In this document: positions 39,959-49,103 of the stretch, piece after piece | Numbering within the stretch: position 1 is the stretch's first letter | Layout: each line of letters opens with the position of its first letter | Source: UBA1351 sp965140555 | GTDB taxonomy: Bacteria; Bacillota; Clostridia; Lachnospirales; Vallitaleaceae | Assembly: GCA_965140555.1 (NCBI GenBank) | Contig: OZ223260.1 | Coordinates: forward strand, 62,001-126,000 | DNA: 64,000 nucleotides | Direction of reading: 5' to 3' | Notes under the pieces: generated by a model | The model's input: only the letters and a program-made list of their open reading frames with translations | Told to the model about the DNA's origin: nothing | Databases searched by the model: none | Translations under genes and position numbers: made by a program

Positions 39959-40894
39959 ATGACAGTAAAGAAAGCCTATATAAAAAGCGGTGTTTGTGCG
40001 TTGGCGTTGATGACCGGAGCTACAATATTAGCAAGTATGAAGCTTCTAGAGCGAGTGATTCATCCTAAGACAGTTTCAGTAGATATTAGTTATAAGCAAG
40101 TTCAAGAGAATAAGCCATTGGCTCAGTTTATTAATCAATTAAAGAAAGAGCCCTTCACCCTTACGACCAAGAAGGAAGAGCGGTTAAGTGGTATGGTTTT
40201 TATGCAAGAGGATGCCGCGATGCTTGAAACAAACAAAGTGGTAATCCTATTGCATGGGGTTACTGTGAATCGGTATACATCCTATAAGTATATTCCCTCA
40301 TTTTATAAAGAGGGCTATCACGTGGTATGCTATGATCACGCCCATCATGGACTTAGTAGCGGGAAGATGACAACGCTTGGATATAACGAGAGTGATGATG
40401 TACTTGAGGTGATTAAGTATTGTAAAAAGCGATTTGGAGAGACATGTATTATTGGATTGCATGGAGAGTCCATGGGGGCAAGTACAGGTATGATGACTAT
40501 TGGAAAAACGAATCAGGTAGATTTCCTTATTGAAGATTGTGGGTTTTCATCCATGCGTCGTCAATTAGAATATCGATTAAAGGTAGAATATCATCTCCCA
40601 TCTTTTCCGATCATTCAATGGACGAGCCTCATGTTAAACTATCGCTATGGTATAAATATGAACAGAAACGCACCGATAGATGTTATGAAGACAGCGACTA
40701 TACCGACACTTTTTATTCATGGAAGTGCCGATACTTATGTACCAACAGAAATGGCACGACAATTATATCGTGCCAAAAAGGGAAAGAAAAAGTTGGTTCT
40801 GTTTGAGGGGGCAGCTCATGCAAGATCGGTTCATGAGTATCCGAATGCATATGAAGAAGTTGTTCACAATTTTTTGAAAGAATATGGATTTTAA
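39959..40894 (+). CDS. Alpha/beta hydrolase with N-terminal membrane anchor
   Basis: A 311-residue protein. A hydrophobic N-terminal segment (~12-30) probably anchors it outside the cell. The hydrolase core has the oxyanion-side LLHGVTVNRYT (~99), nucleophile elbow GLHGESMGAS (~163), the acid in IHGSADTYVP (~250) and the His in GAAHARS (~281). It acts on ester or peptide bonds of unknown substrate. AAAGGAATT lies before the ATG. Confidence 0.85.
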   Translation: MTVKKAYIKSGVCALALMTGATILASMKLLERVIHPKTVSVDISYKQVQENKPLAQFINQLKKEPFTLTTKKEERLSGMVFMQEDAAMLETNKVVILLHGVTVNRYTSYKYIPSFYKEGYHVVCYDHAHHGLSSGKMTTLGYNESDDVLEVIKYCKKRFGETCIIGLHGESMGASTGMMTIGKTNQVDFLIEDCGFSSMRRQLEYRLKVEYHLPSFPIIQWTSLMLNYRYGINMNRNAPIDVMKTATIPTLFIHGSADTYVPTEMARQLYRAKKGKKKLVLFEGAAHARSVHEYPNAYEEVVHNFLKEYGF

Positions 40895-40987
40895 TAAATC
40901 TCTAAAAAACAATAGGGTTAATGTATGCTATAATATAGAAAAACATAAGAAACTAAGATATGTATTAAAGGAAGAAGAGGTGCTTAT

Positions 40988-41605
40988 ATGAAAAGAAAAT
41001 TAGGTAAAGTGCTCTTAGCAGGTTCTATCATTGGCGCAGGTGCATGGGCATATAAGAAGTATGATATCATTCGCTCCATGTATTCTACAGTTCATCTATT
41101 CAAAAGTATGAATGAAGAACCGGAGGAATTTAAAGGGAAAGCAATCGCATCGCTTTTCTCAAATGTACACCTTGACGTGAGTGAGTCTCAATTGGAACAT
41201 GATGAGGTATATCTTGATTTATATGCGGTATGTTCGAATGTTGAGATTATTATTCCCAATAATGTCAAAGTTGTGCTAGAAGGAGAAAATCACAAAAGCC
41301 ATATTGCAGTGAATCAAGATGTAACACTAGAGAAAGACAAAACATTATATATTAATTATCATGCGCGTTTTTCAAATTTTGTTATTCTGGATTTAGCTTC
41401 ATTAGAAGACGAAGATGAATGTGATTGCGGCTGTGAAGATCATGACTGTGATCATGAAGAGACCTCAGAAGTTCAGGAAGCTTCAGAGGTTGAAGAAACC
41501 GTAACGATTGAAGAAGAAGAAACATTAAGGACTCCTGTAGAAGATAGTATCGATGAAGAGACTGTTGAGACCATTGAAGAAGAAATCACAGATAAAGAGG
41601 AATAA
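40988..41605 (+). CDS. Membrane-anchored protein with LiaF-like C-domain and acidic tail
   Basis: A 205-residue protein. A short hydrophobic N-terminal segment (~8-24) is followed by a beta-rich stretch (~50-135; SLFSNVHLDVSES, LYAVCSNVEIIIPNNVKVVLEGEN) that resembles the LiaF/cell-wall-stress C-terminal fold. Next comes a Cys/His/Asp cluster (CDCGCEDHDCDHEE, ~149-162), which could bind metal, and a Glu/Thr-rich tail. Function unknown. The gene has a TATAAT -10-like box and is followed 49 nt later by a rhomboid-like gene. Confidence 0.6.
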   Translation: MKRKLGKVLLAGSIIGAGAWAYKKYDIIRSMYSTVHLFKSMNEEPEEFKGKAIASLFSNVHLDVSESQLEHDEVYLDLYAVCSNVEIIIPNNVKVVLEGENHKSHIAVNQDVTLEKDKTLYINYHARFSNFVILDLASLEDEDECDCGCEDHDCDHEETSEVQEASEVEETVTIEEEETLRTPVEDSIDEETVETIEEEITDKEE

Positions 41606-41654
41606 AAGACAGGATGCATCTTAACAACGAGGCTGACAAGAAGTAGGTAATAGA

Positions 41655-42452
41655 ATGAATATACTCAACCGATTAGAACAGAAATTCGGACGTTATGCGA
41701 TTCACAATTTAATGAAATATATCATAACAGCCAATGCCCTTGTATTTGTGATGGATAAACTTACAAGTGTTGAGGTTCTATATCTTTTGAACTTTAATGC
41801 AAATGCTATTTTACAAGGTCAAGTATGGCGTTTAGTGACTTTTCTTATGATTCCACCCGCAACTAATCCAATTTTTATTTTGTTTGCATTGTACTTTTAC
41901 TATATGATTGGGAATGCACTAGAGAGTAACTGGGGAAGTTTTAAGTTTAACGCGTATTATTTTCTTGGAGTTATTCTGTTAATTATCGGTGGTTTTATAT
42001 TTAATATTCCGGTGAGTGTAACTTACTTGAATATGACCTTATTCTTTGCCTTTGCAACGTTCTATCCGAACTTTGAAGTGCGCATATACTTTATCTTACC
42101 TATAAAGGTTAAATATATGGCCTATTTTAGTGCCGCGCTATTGGCTTTTCAATTGCTGATTGGAACATGGCCGACACGAATTAGTATTATTATCGGAGTT
42201 GCAAATTATTTGATTTTCTTTGGACCTTCTTTTTTGAAGAGTCGACAATATCGTGTTAAGCAGCAAGTGAGACAACAACAATATCAGTCTGGGGTTAGTC
42301 GGGCTAAGACACATCAACACGAATGTGAAGAATGCCATATTACGGATGTTGATGACCCGAATATGGAGTTCAGATATTGCTCAACCTGTGTTGGCTATCA
42401 TGAATATTGCATGGATCATATTAAGAATCATGTACACCATACAGAAGAATAA
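41655..42452 (+). CDS. Rhomboid-like membrane protein lacking catalytic residues, with C-terminal Zn-binding motif
   Basis: A 265-residue protein. Six hydrophobic helices are present, and QGQVWRLVTFLMIPP (~54) matches the rhomboid L1/TM1 boundary. The GxSx Ser motif and active-site His are absent (the TM4 position reads TYLNMTLFFAF), so it is probably a pseudoprotease. The cytosolic tail (~215-265) has the Cys/His pattern C-x2-C, C-x2-C, H, C, H, H, a likely zinc-binding treble-clef or ribbon. Partners are unknown. The upstream LiaF-like gene may share its transcript. Confidence 0.72.
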   Translation: MNILNRLEQKFGRYAIHNLMKYIITANALVFVMDKLTSVEVLYLLNFNANAILQGQVWRLVTFLMIPPATNPIFILFALYFYYMIGNALESNWGSFKFNAYYFLGVILLIIGGFIFNIPVSVTYLNMTLFFAFATFYPNFEVRIYFILPIKVKYMAYFSAALLAFQLLIGTWPTRISIIIGVANYLIFFGPSFLKSRQYRVKQQVRQQQYQSGVSRAKTHQHECEECHITDVDDPNMEFRYCSTCVGYHEYCMDHIKNHVHHTEE

Positions 42453-42461
42453 AGTAAAATT

Positions 42462-42513
42462 AAAAAAAGATAAACGTTGTGGCGTATCAAAATCACAACG
42501 TTTATCTTTTTTT
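42462..42513. terminator. Bidirectional terminator
   Basis: A 20-bp stem (AAAAAAAGATAAACGTTGTG and its complement) with a 12-nt loop lies between the convergent rhomboid-like and XRE genes. Confidence 0.92.
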
Positions 42514-42551
42514 ATGCTCCTATAGCGAAGTCCCTTTGGTAATAAAATTAT

Positions 42552-42992
42552 TTACTCAAGAACATCCATGCCTAGGTCATATAAGATGTCGTTAATGTCA
42601 AAGATAGACAGTTGCTTGGAAAGTCCGTGTATATAGATGGCATCAGCCATATCTTTGGCATAGAGAGGCTGGTGACCACCGTAGGTCAACAGACGTTGGC
42701 ATTCATCAAGCGTACACTGCAGTGCAAAGGCCAAGGTCAACAGTTTTATTCTGGAGGGTTTTTTCTGCCCTGAGAAAATTTCATAAGCATAAGGTCTGGA
42801 TAAACCTGAGCGTTGAATGAGTTGGCTCTTTTTGACACCTTTTATTGTAAGTAGATGTTCCAAGTATTCCGGTAGACTAGGATGTAGCAGGTGGGTTGAA
42901 TTTTCCGTGACATAGCGATAAATATCATGGGTTTCATTGATTTCACGAAATAGAAGTTCGGTATCCTTATTGTTATCCCTGTTTTTTGACAT
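42552..42992 (-). CDS. XRE-family helix-turn-helix protein
   Basis: A 146-residue protein with a central helix-turn-helix (~45-100; YLEHLLTIKGVKKSQLIQRSGLSRPYAYEIFSGQKKPSR) and flanking helices, including QHPLYAK-type and LYDLGMDVL segments. It is likely a DNA-binding regulator with unknown targets. ATG 42992 follows GAGGAG on the minus strand; two upstream in-frame ATGs are less well placed. Confidence 0.82.
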   Translation of the reverse strand: MSKNRDNNKDTELLFREINETHDIYRYVTENSTHLLHPSLPEYLEHLLTIKGVKKSQLIQRSGLSRPYAYEIFSGQKKPSRIKLLTLAFALQCTLDECQRLLTYGGHQPLYAKDMADAIYIHGLSKQLSIFDINDILYDLGMDVLE

Positions 42993-43114
42993 AATCATGC
43001 TCCTCATCACATAATAAACCTAATATAGCATAGATATTTTTGAAAATCAATGAATGGTTGGAGACGTGATGTAGTTTACATGTCTTAAACATAGGGATAT
43101 AATTGAAAAAAGTC

Positions 43115-43246
43115 TTGTGATTAGTACGTTGATGTGATAAAATGTTAACAATGTACGCGTTGGAATAACAGATGTATTTCTTGGAAAAACTTTCTTGTGT
43201 TTTCTAGTGAAAAATAGTTGACTAATGAACGTGTATCATATATATT
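43115..43246 (+). promoter_or_regulatory. Tandem promoters of the serC operon
   Basis: Promoter 1 has TTGTGA (43115-43120), 17 bp, TAAAAT (43138-43143). Promoter 2 has TTGACT (43218-43223), 17 bp, TATATT (43241-43246). The rest of the 43011-43321 gap is AT-rich. I saw no T-box or other riboswitch. Confidence 0.65.
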
Positions 43247-43321
43247 ATATATAATTATTTAATGCTTTAAAATTGTAGCGAAATAAAGTGAAGACATAAA
43301 CTGACTAATAGGAGTGATTGT

Positions 43322-44407
43322 ATGGAACGTGTATTTAATTTTTCAGCAGGACCATCAAATCTGCCGGAAGACGTATTAAAAATTGCAGCAAATGAACTGG
43401 TTAACTTCAAAGATGCAGGTATGAGTGTGATGGAGATGAGTCATCGTTCCAAAGCCTTCGAGACAATTATAAATGAAGCGAGAGCGGATGTTTGTGAATT
43501 ACTAAATATTCCGGATAGCTATGAGGTCCTGTTTTTACAAGGCGGTGCTTCATTGCAGTTTGCAATGATTCCGATGAACATCGGTAAAGAAGGAGGCCTT
43601 GTTCAATTCATTAATACAGGAGCTTGGTCAAAAAAAGCGATTACAGAAGCAAAGCGCTTCAAAAAAGTGGAAGTCCTGGCATCTTCAGAGGATAGCACCT
43701 TCTCATATATTCCGGATGTTGCTTCTATTGAAGTGAATCCTAATGCAGATTATATTTATATTACATCCAACAATACAATATACGGAACTGCGTATCACAA
43801 TTTACCGGATACAAAAGGTGTTCCGCTTATTGCGGATATGTCATCATGTATATTAAGTGAGCCGATTGATGTTTCAAAGTATGGCATTATTTTTGCGGGG
43901 GCTCAGAAAAACATAGGGCCTGCGGGAATGACGCTCGTTATTATTCGTAAAGATTTAGTCGGTCATGCAGATGAAGCGAAAGTTCCGACAATGATGAATT
44001 ATAAAACACATGTGGATAGCAACTCTCTGTTTAATACGCCTCCAACATATAGTATTTATATGGCAGGCCTCGTATTCAAATGGTTAAAAGACTTAGGTGG
44101 CCTTGATGGTATGTATAAACAAAATAAAGAAAAGGCCGCAATTTTATATGACTATTTGGATTCGACGGATTTCTATATAACGCCTGTAGATAAAGCATCA
44201 CGTTCAATCATGAATGTAACCTTTATCTGTAAAGAAGAGTCCTTGAACAGTGTGTTTGTGGATCAAGCAGTTCAAGAAGGATTGGTGAATCTTAAAGGTC
44301 ACCGTAGCGTTGGAGGTATGCGCGCAAGTATTTACAATGCAATGCCTGTAGAAGGTGTTGAAGCCTTAGTTGCATTTATGAAAGCGTTCGAACAAAACAA
44401 TAAGTAA
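43322..44407 (+). CDS. serC: Phosphoserine aminotransferase
   Basis: A 361-residue fold-type IV-like PLP aminotransferase. It begins RVFNFSAGPSNLPE, and FLQGGASLQFAMIPMN (~75) and the Schiff-base Lys in FAGAQKNIGPAG (~199) are present, with the C-terminal GHRSVGGMRASIYNAM (~330). It transfers an amino group from glutamate to 3-phosphohydroxypyruvate in serine synthesis. It is the first gene of an operon with serA and a DUF1015 gene. Confidence 0.96.
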   Translation: MERVFNFSAGPSNLPEDVLKIAANELVNFKDAGMSVMEMSHRSKAFETIINEARADVCELLNIPDSYEVLFLQGGASLQFAMIPMNIGKEGGLVQFINTGAWSKKAITEAKRFKKVEVLASSEDSTFSYIPDVASIEVNPNADYIYITSNNTIYGTAYHNLPDTKGVPLIADMSSCILSEPIDVSKYGIIFAGAQKNIGPAGMTLVIIRKDLVGHADEAKVPTMMNYKTHVDSNSLFNTPPTYSIYMAGLVFKWLKDLGGLDGMYKQNKEKAAILYDYLDSTDFYITPVDKASRSIMNVTFICKEESLNSVFVDQAVQEGLVNLKGHRSVGGMRASIYNAMPVEGVEALVAFMKAFEQNNK

Positions 44408-44421
44408 GAGGGAGATAACTT

Positions 44422-45591
44422 ATGTATACAATTAAGACATTTAACAAAATTGATGAAAAAGGGCTGGAGCTATTGCCGAAAGCCTATACTATATTAGATG
44501 AACATACAGATGGCGATTATGAAGGGGTTATTCTTCGTAGCTTCAAATTACATGGAGTAGAATTATCAAAACAAGTCAAGGCGATTGCAAGAGCAGGAGC
44601 CGGTGTCAATAATGTTCCGGTTGAGGAATGTTCACAGCAAGGTATCGTTGTTTTCAATACACCGGGGGCGAATGCAAATGCAGTGAAGGAACTGGTTATA
44701 GCAGGTCTTCTAATGGGTTCTCGTGATGTTACAGGAGCTATAGATTGGGCCAAAGACTTACGTGGACAAGAGGATGTTGCCAAAAAAGTAGAAGCAGGTA
44801 AGAGCCAGTTTGCAGGTCCTGAAATTGCAGGCAAAACATTAGGTGTAATAGGCTTAGGGGCTATTGGGGCATTAGTGGCCAATATTGCCGTATCCTTGGG
44901 AATGCACGTCTATGGCTATGATCCATTTATCTCGGTAGATGCAGCATGGGGTCTTAAAAGTCAGGTTAACAAAGCAGCCAATATGGAGGAACTGTTAGAA
45001 AAGGCGGATTATATTAGCGTGCATGTACCTTTGATGGATGCTACGAAGGGAATGATCAATGAGGAACTGATTGCTAAGATGAAAGATGGTGTTCGCCTTC
45101 TTAATTTCTCAAGAGGTCCCTTAGTCGATGATGACGCTATTGAAAAGGCGCTAGAATCAGGAAAGGTTTATCGTTATATTACGGACTTTCCTAATGAGCG
45201 TACAGTAGCAATGCCACATGTTATAGCGATTCCGCATCTTGGAGCATCAACACCGGAATCTGAAACGAATTGTGCCAAAATGGCAGCTTCTCAAATCAAA
45301 GATTATTTGGAAAATGGGAATATTAAAAACTCCGTAAATTATCCGGCGGTGAATTTGGGTGTCTGTCAATCGGAAGCGCGTATTGCTGTCTTGAATAAAA
45401 ATGTGCCGAATATGGTTGGTCAAATCACATCGGTATTGGCTCATCATGGATTGAATATTCAAGATATGTTAAATAAAAGTAAAAAGGAATATGCGTATAC
45501 ATTGATTGACTTGGATGTGGCTGTTAATAAAGCCGTTGTTCAAGAATTAGAAGCCATTGACGGCGTCTTGAAGGTACGCGTTATTCAATAA
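44422..45591 (+). CDS. serA: D-3-phosphoglycerate dehydrogenase
   Basis: A 389-residue dehydrogenase. The NAD-binding GVIGLGAIGALVANIAVSLG (~143), the RGPLVDDDAIEKAL and the catalytic His region AIPHLGASTPESE (~273) are typical. The C-terminal ~75 residues form an ACT domain (LNKNVPNMVGQITSVLAHHGLNI), allowing serine feedback inhibition. It oxidises 3-phosphoglycerate to 3-phosphohydroxypyruvate. It starts 14 nt after serC. Confidence 0.95.
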   Translation: MYTIKTFNKIDEKGLELLPKAYTILDEHTDGDYEGVILRSFKLHGVELSKQVKAIARAGAGVNNVPVEECSQQGIVVFNTPGANANAVKELVIAGLLMGSRDVTGAIDWAKDLRGQEDVAKKVEAGKSQFAGPEIAGKTLGVIGLGAIGALVANIAVSLGMHVYGYDPFISVDAAWGLKSQVNKAANMEELLEKADYISVHVPLMDATKGMINEELIAKMKDGVRLLNFSRGPLVDDDAIEKALESGKVYRYITDFPNERTVAMPHVIAIPHLGASTPESETNCAKMAASQIKDYLENGNIKNSVNYPAVNLGVCQSEARIAVLNKNVPNMVGQITSVLAHHGLNIQDMLNKSKKEYAYTLIDLDVAVNKAVVQELEAIDGVLKVRVIQ

Positions 45592-45601
45592 GGAGGACGA
45601 C

Positions 45602-46825
45602 ATGGCAACAGTTAAACCCTTTAAAGCATTACGGCCGGCAAAAGGTTTAGAGGCTCAGGTCGGAGCCCTTCCCTATGATGTTGTTAATAGTGAAGAAGCA
45701 CGTGAGATAGTAAAAAAAGAACCGATGAGTTTTCTACAACTCGATAGAGGGGAAACACTGTTATCCCAAAGCGTTGCCTTCGATGATCCTCGTGTTTACG
45801 AGTGTATTAGACAACGTTTTGAGACTTTAAAAGAAGAGGGTGTCTTTGTTTCAGATGAAGAGACGTCTTTCTTCATCTATGAACAAATCTATAAAGGAAG
45901 AAGTCAATGTGGCTTAGTAGGTTGCGTATCGGTTGAGGACTATAAAAATGGTGTTATCAAGCGACATGAAAAAACACGTGAAGTTAAAGAAGTGGACCGT
46001 ATACACCATATAGAGGCGCTACAGGCTCATACGGGTCCTATCTTTCTTGCGACAAAGGATGATGCGGCAATGTCTTACGCTTCGACGATACGAGGATGGA
46101 TGGCAAAGGGTGAGATGCTTTTTGAATTCACAGCGGATGATGATGTTATTCATCGCGGCTATTTGATTCAAAAGGATGATCAAGCATCTGTGCAGAAGAC
46201 GTTTGAGGAGCAGACATTATATATTGCAGATGGTCATCATCGAGCAGCTTCCGCTTATAAAGTGGCCTGTGAACATCCGGAGAATCTTGAAGCTCAATGG
46301 TTTTTAGCTGTGATTTTTCCATCATCAGAATTGGCCATTATGGATTACAATCGTGTGGTGAAGGATATGAAGGGTTATAGTCTAAGTGACTTTCTTGAAG
46401 CGTTAGCAGAGGATTTTGATGTCGCGCCGTCTCAAGAACCTATAAAACCGAGACATAAAGGTGAATTCGGCATGTACATAGCGCATCAATGGTATCGTTT
46501 GCGATTTAAGCGTTCGGCACTTACTCAGGGTGATGTTATCAAGGATTTGGATGTTTCGATTTTGCAGGATTTTTTGTTAAAACCGATTTTAGGTATTGAT
46601 GATCCCAGAACGGATGAACGTATTGACTTTGTGGGAGGCATTCGAGGGTTGTCAGGTTTGGAGAAAAGGGTTCATGATGATATGGCAGTAGCTTTTAGCA
46701 TGTATCCGACACAAATGGATGAATTAATGTCCGTAGCTGATCAAGATTTGTTGATGCCACCGAAGTCGACATGGTTTGAACCAAAGCTACGGAGCGGATT
46801 GTTCATTCATTCTATTCGTGATTAA
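45602..46825 (+). CDS. DUF1015 family protein
   Basis: A 407-residue protein of the DUF1015 family, recognised by the N-terminal KPFKALRPAKGLEAQVGALPYDVVN, the internal ADGHHRAASAYKVA (~210) and the GGIRGLSGLEKRV near the C-terminus. The biochemical function is not established. Its conserved place behind serC-serA (10 nt gap here) suggests a link to serine or phosphoserine metabolism. Confidence 0.9.
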   Translation: MATVKPFKALRPAKGLEAQVGALPYDVVNSEEAREIVKKEPMSFLQLDRGETLLSQSVAFDDPRVYECIRQRFETLKEEGVFVSDEETSFFIYEQIYKGRSQCGLVGCVSVEDYKNGVIKRHEKTREVKEVDRIHHIEALQAHTGPIFLATKDDAAMSYASTIRGWMAKGEMLFEFTADDDVIHRGYLIQKDDQASVQKTFEEQTLYIADGHHRAASAYKVACEHPENLEAQWFLAVIFPSSELAIMDYNRVVKDMKGYSLSDFLEALAEDFDVAPSQEPIKPRHKGEFGMYIAHQWYRLRFKRSALTQGDVIKDLDVSILQDFLLKPILGIDDPRTDERIDFVGGIRGLSGLEKRVHDDMAVAFSMYPTQMDELMSVADQDLLMPPKSTWFEPKLRSGLFIHSIRD

Positions 46826-46855
46826 TCGTTACTAAGTGGTTGTATATACTATGAA

Positions 46856-46889
46856 GCGTTTCAATTGTATAATTGAAACGCTTTTTTGG
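46856..46889 (+). terminator. Terminator of the serC-serA-DUF1015 operon
   Basis: AAGCGTTTCAATT pairs with AATTGAAACGCTT around a short loop, followed by T. Confidence 0.9.
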
Positions 46890-46972
46890 GGCATACAGAC
46901 GATAGCAACACATAAGGGGCTATGTTATGTTATAATACATAGGTATAGAAAAAGGAAAATAAGGAGGTTTAT

Positions 46973-47998
46973 ATGGGTTCAGAATTTAACGGAAATAACG
47001 ATGATGGTGTCATAAACATTGACCCTAAAAAAATGGGGAACAAGGCGATGAGTTGGATACCGCCTGTAGTCATTCTTGGTATTATCGTCATTGCCCTAAT
47101 CAATAGTTGGTATATGTTGGAAGATAGGGAAAATGGCGTTGTCCTTCGTTTGGGACGGTTAGAAAAGATTGAAACACAAGCAGGTCTTCATTTTAAAGTG
47201 CCTTTTGTCGAAACGGTACGAAAAGTTGATGTGAAAACCGTTAGGAATATGGAATATGGCTTTAGAACAGAGGCAAGTGGTACAGAGACAGCATCAGCGG
47301 TCTATTCAGATCAAGATGAAGAGTCTTTGGTCATATTAGATGGTGCTAATAACAATGCCTCCATTGCGTTGATTGAATTAGTCGTTCGGTATCGGATTTC
47401 ACAACCCTTTGATTATTTGTTTAAAGTGGATGATCCGGAAGGAACGTTACGATTGGCGCTAGAAGATTCTGTACGCTCCAGTGTGCAATCCATATCCTTG
47501 GATGCTGCCAAACAACAGAAAGAGTTAATTGATGAAGCAATCTTGCCTATTTTGCAAAAAAAGATGAACGATTATTCGGCAGGAATCGAGATTACATTAG
47601 TGGCAACTCAAAATGTTCAATTCTTAGATTCTGTGGAAGAAGCCTATCAGCAATATGAAAATGCAAATCAATATAAGAATGGAAAACGTGAAGATGCAGA
47701 AAAATATAATAACACGATTATTCCTCAAGCACAGGCAGAAGCAACGAAGCTAGTGGAAGACGCTTATGCCTATAAAGCAGAAGCGATAGCAGAGGCTAAT
47801 TCCGGTGTTGCAGAATTTAATGCCCTTTATGAAGAGTATAGCAATAACCCGGATATTCTTAAAGAGCGGTATTATATTGAATCCATGACAGAGTTCCTAT
47901 TGAATAATAAAATTGTTGTTGACGGAACGGGGGACAACAGTATCTATAAGTTTTATAACTTTGATGATAATGCGATTCGCCAGTCTGTTGTAGAATAG
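46973..47998 (+). CDS. hflK: FtsH modulator subunit HflK
   Basis: A 341-residue SPFH protein. A charged cytosolic N-terminus is followed by one membrane helix (~30-48) and the SPFH domain (~50-230; ENGVVLRLGRLEKIETQAGLHFKVPFVETV). A C-terminal coiled coil rich in Ala/Glu follows (YNNTIIPQAQAEATKLVEDAYAYKAEAIAEA). HflK and HflC form a membrane complex that modulates the FtsH protease. It starts behind AAGGAGG and is followed 11 nt later by hflC. Confidence 0.9.
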   Translation: MGSEFNGNNDDGVINIDPKKMGNKAMSWIPPVVILGIIVIALINSWYMLEDRENGVVLRLGRLEKIETQAGLHFKVPFVETVRKVDVKTVRNMEYGFRTEASGTETASAVYSDQDEESLVILDGANNNASIALIELVVRYRISQPFDYLFKVDDPEGTLRLALEDSVRSSVQSISLDAAKQQKELIDEAILPILQKKMNDYSAGIEITLVATQNVQFLDSVEEAYQQYENANQYKNGKREDAEKYNNTIIPQAQAEATKLVEDAYAYKAEAIAEANSGVAEFNALYEEYSNNPDILKERYYIESMTEFLLNNKIVVDGTGDNSIYKFYNFDDNAIRQSVVE

Positions 47999-48009
47999 GA
48001 GGAAGTCAG

Positions 48010-48948
48010 ATGAAGAGAATAATAGGTTTGGTTATTATTGCGCTAATAGCGTTGGTTGGTTTAAGTTCTGTTTATATTGTGAATGAAGATGAAGTGGCTA
48101 TTGTTCGTCAGTTTGGTGAAAAGGTAGCTGTTGTAATAGCTGTAGAAGATGAAGACGTTGTAAGACAGAATTTAGAGGCATCAGGTAAAAATTTGAAAAT
48201 TTACACAACAAAAGGCATGCATTTTAAGCTTCCATATGTTCAGTCTGTGGAAAAATACTCAAGTAAATATATGACATACCAATCAAATAAAGAAAAGATC
48301 AACACGAATGATGGACGACGAATTCGTATTCAAATGTATGCCCAATATCGAATCAAGGATCCGGTAGTGTTTATGGATGCTGTACGTACTCAGTCTAATG
48401 CAGCGACACGGATGGACGAAAATGTTTATAAGACGGTTATTAATTCAGCGAATACATTGGAGTTTAATGAATTCTTTTATCAAAACACGTTAGAAGACTT
48501 GTTAGCGCAGAAAATGGAAGCGTTGAATACAGATTTAACAAAAGAACTTGGTCTATATGTGTCGGATATTGGTATAAATTATAAAAGTTTTCCGGATACG
48601 AATATCTCTAACATAGAAGAAAAGATGAGCAAGGAAATTCAAAAAGATTCAGAAAAACTTATTGCAGAAGGAGATTCTGAGTATCTACAGGCTCAAGCAA
48701 CGACGGATCGTCAAAAGTCAGAGATTATATCTCAAGCAAGAGAGGATGCGGCTGTAATCAAAGCCAATGCGGATGCAGAGGCAATACGTATTTATCAAGA
48801 TTCATTGCAAAAGGATTTGAGTTTCTATCGCTTTATTAAACGGATGGAAATATATAAAAATGTTAAAGATGCGACCATTTTCTTGGATAATGACAATGCA
48901 ATATTTGATTATATTGATGGTTATGGTCCTAGTGCAGCAGACCAATAA
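48010..48948 (+). CDS. hflC: FtsH modulator subunit HflC
   Basis: A 312-residue SPFH protein with an N-terminal membrane helix (~5-22) and the HflC-type VYIVNEDEVAIVRQFGEKV. The SPFH domain includes TKGMHFKLPYVQSVEKY, and the C-terminal coiled coil TDRQKSEIISQAREDAAVIKANADAEAIRIYQ is strongly conserved in the family. It pairs with the HflK encoded 11 nt upstream. Followed by a hairpin and the glgB gene. Confidence 0.92.
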   Translation: MKRIIGLVIIALIALVGLSSVYIVNEDEVAIVRQFGEKVAVVIAVEDEDVVRQNLEASGKNLKIYTTKGMHFKLPYVQSVEKYSSKYMTYQSNKEKINTNDGRRIRIQMYAQYRIKDPVVFMDAVRTQSNAATRMDENVYKTVINSANTLEFNEFFYQNTLEDLLAQKMEALNTDLTKELGLYVSDIGINYKSFPDTNISNIEEKMSKEIQKDSEKLIAEGDSEYLQAQATTDRQKSEIISQAREDAAVIKANADAEAIRIYQDSLQKDLSFYRFIKRMEIYKNVKDATIFLDNDNAIFDYIDGYGPSAADQ

Positions 48949-48974
48949 TTCTTAAAATTTATCAGGCGTTTATA

Positions 48975-49073
48975 TTGTAATTTGGACAAGGAACACGTAC
49001 AATAGATATAGACGTTATAGTAAGTAGAAGCGTCAGTAGATAGTGAATGAATAACTATCAGCTGGCGCTTTTC
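48975..49073 (+). promoter_or_regulatory. glgB promoter followed by a leader hairpin
   Basis: A -35 TTGTAA (48975-48980) and -10 TACAAT (48998-49003) are 17 bp apart. Downstream, AAGCGTCAG/CTGGCGCTT encloses an inner GATAGT/ACTATC stem (49028-49070), followed by a short T-run. The hairpin could end hflKC transcription, or attenuate glgB because the promoter is upstream of it. Confidence 0.55.
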
Positions 49074-49103
49074 TATAAAGATGAAGAAAGAGTGGTGGAG
49101 AGC

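Noticed and set aside
39784..40068. A 94-codon plus-strand frame before the alpha/beta hydrolase gene
   Set aside because: It overlaps the start of the minus-strand ADP-ribosylglycohydrolase-like gene and the hydrolase gene in another frame, with no ribosome site at its start and no family resemblance.
43011..43321. T-box or serine riboswitch before serC
   Set aside because: No T-box core or specifier-like stem was seen. Only two plausible sigma-A promoters and AT-rich DNA are present.
49047..49103. The in-frame ATG at 49047 as the glgB start
   Set aside because: It lies inside the loop of the hairpin at 49028-49070 and has no ribosome site. ATG 49104 fits better.
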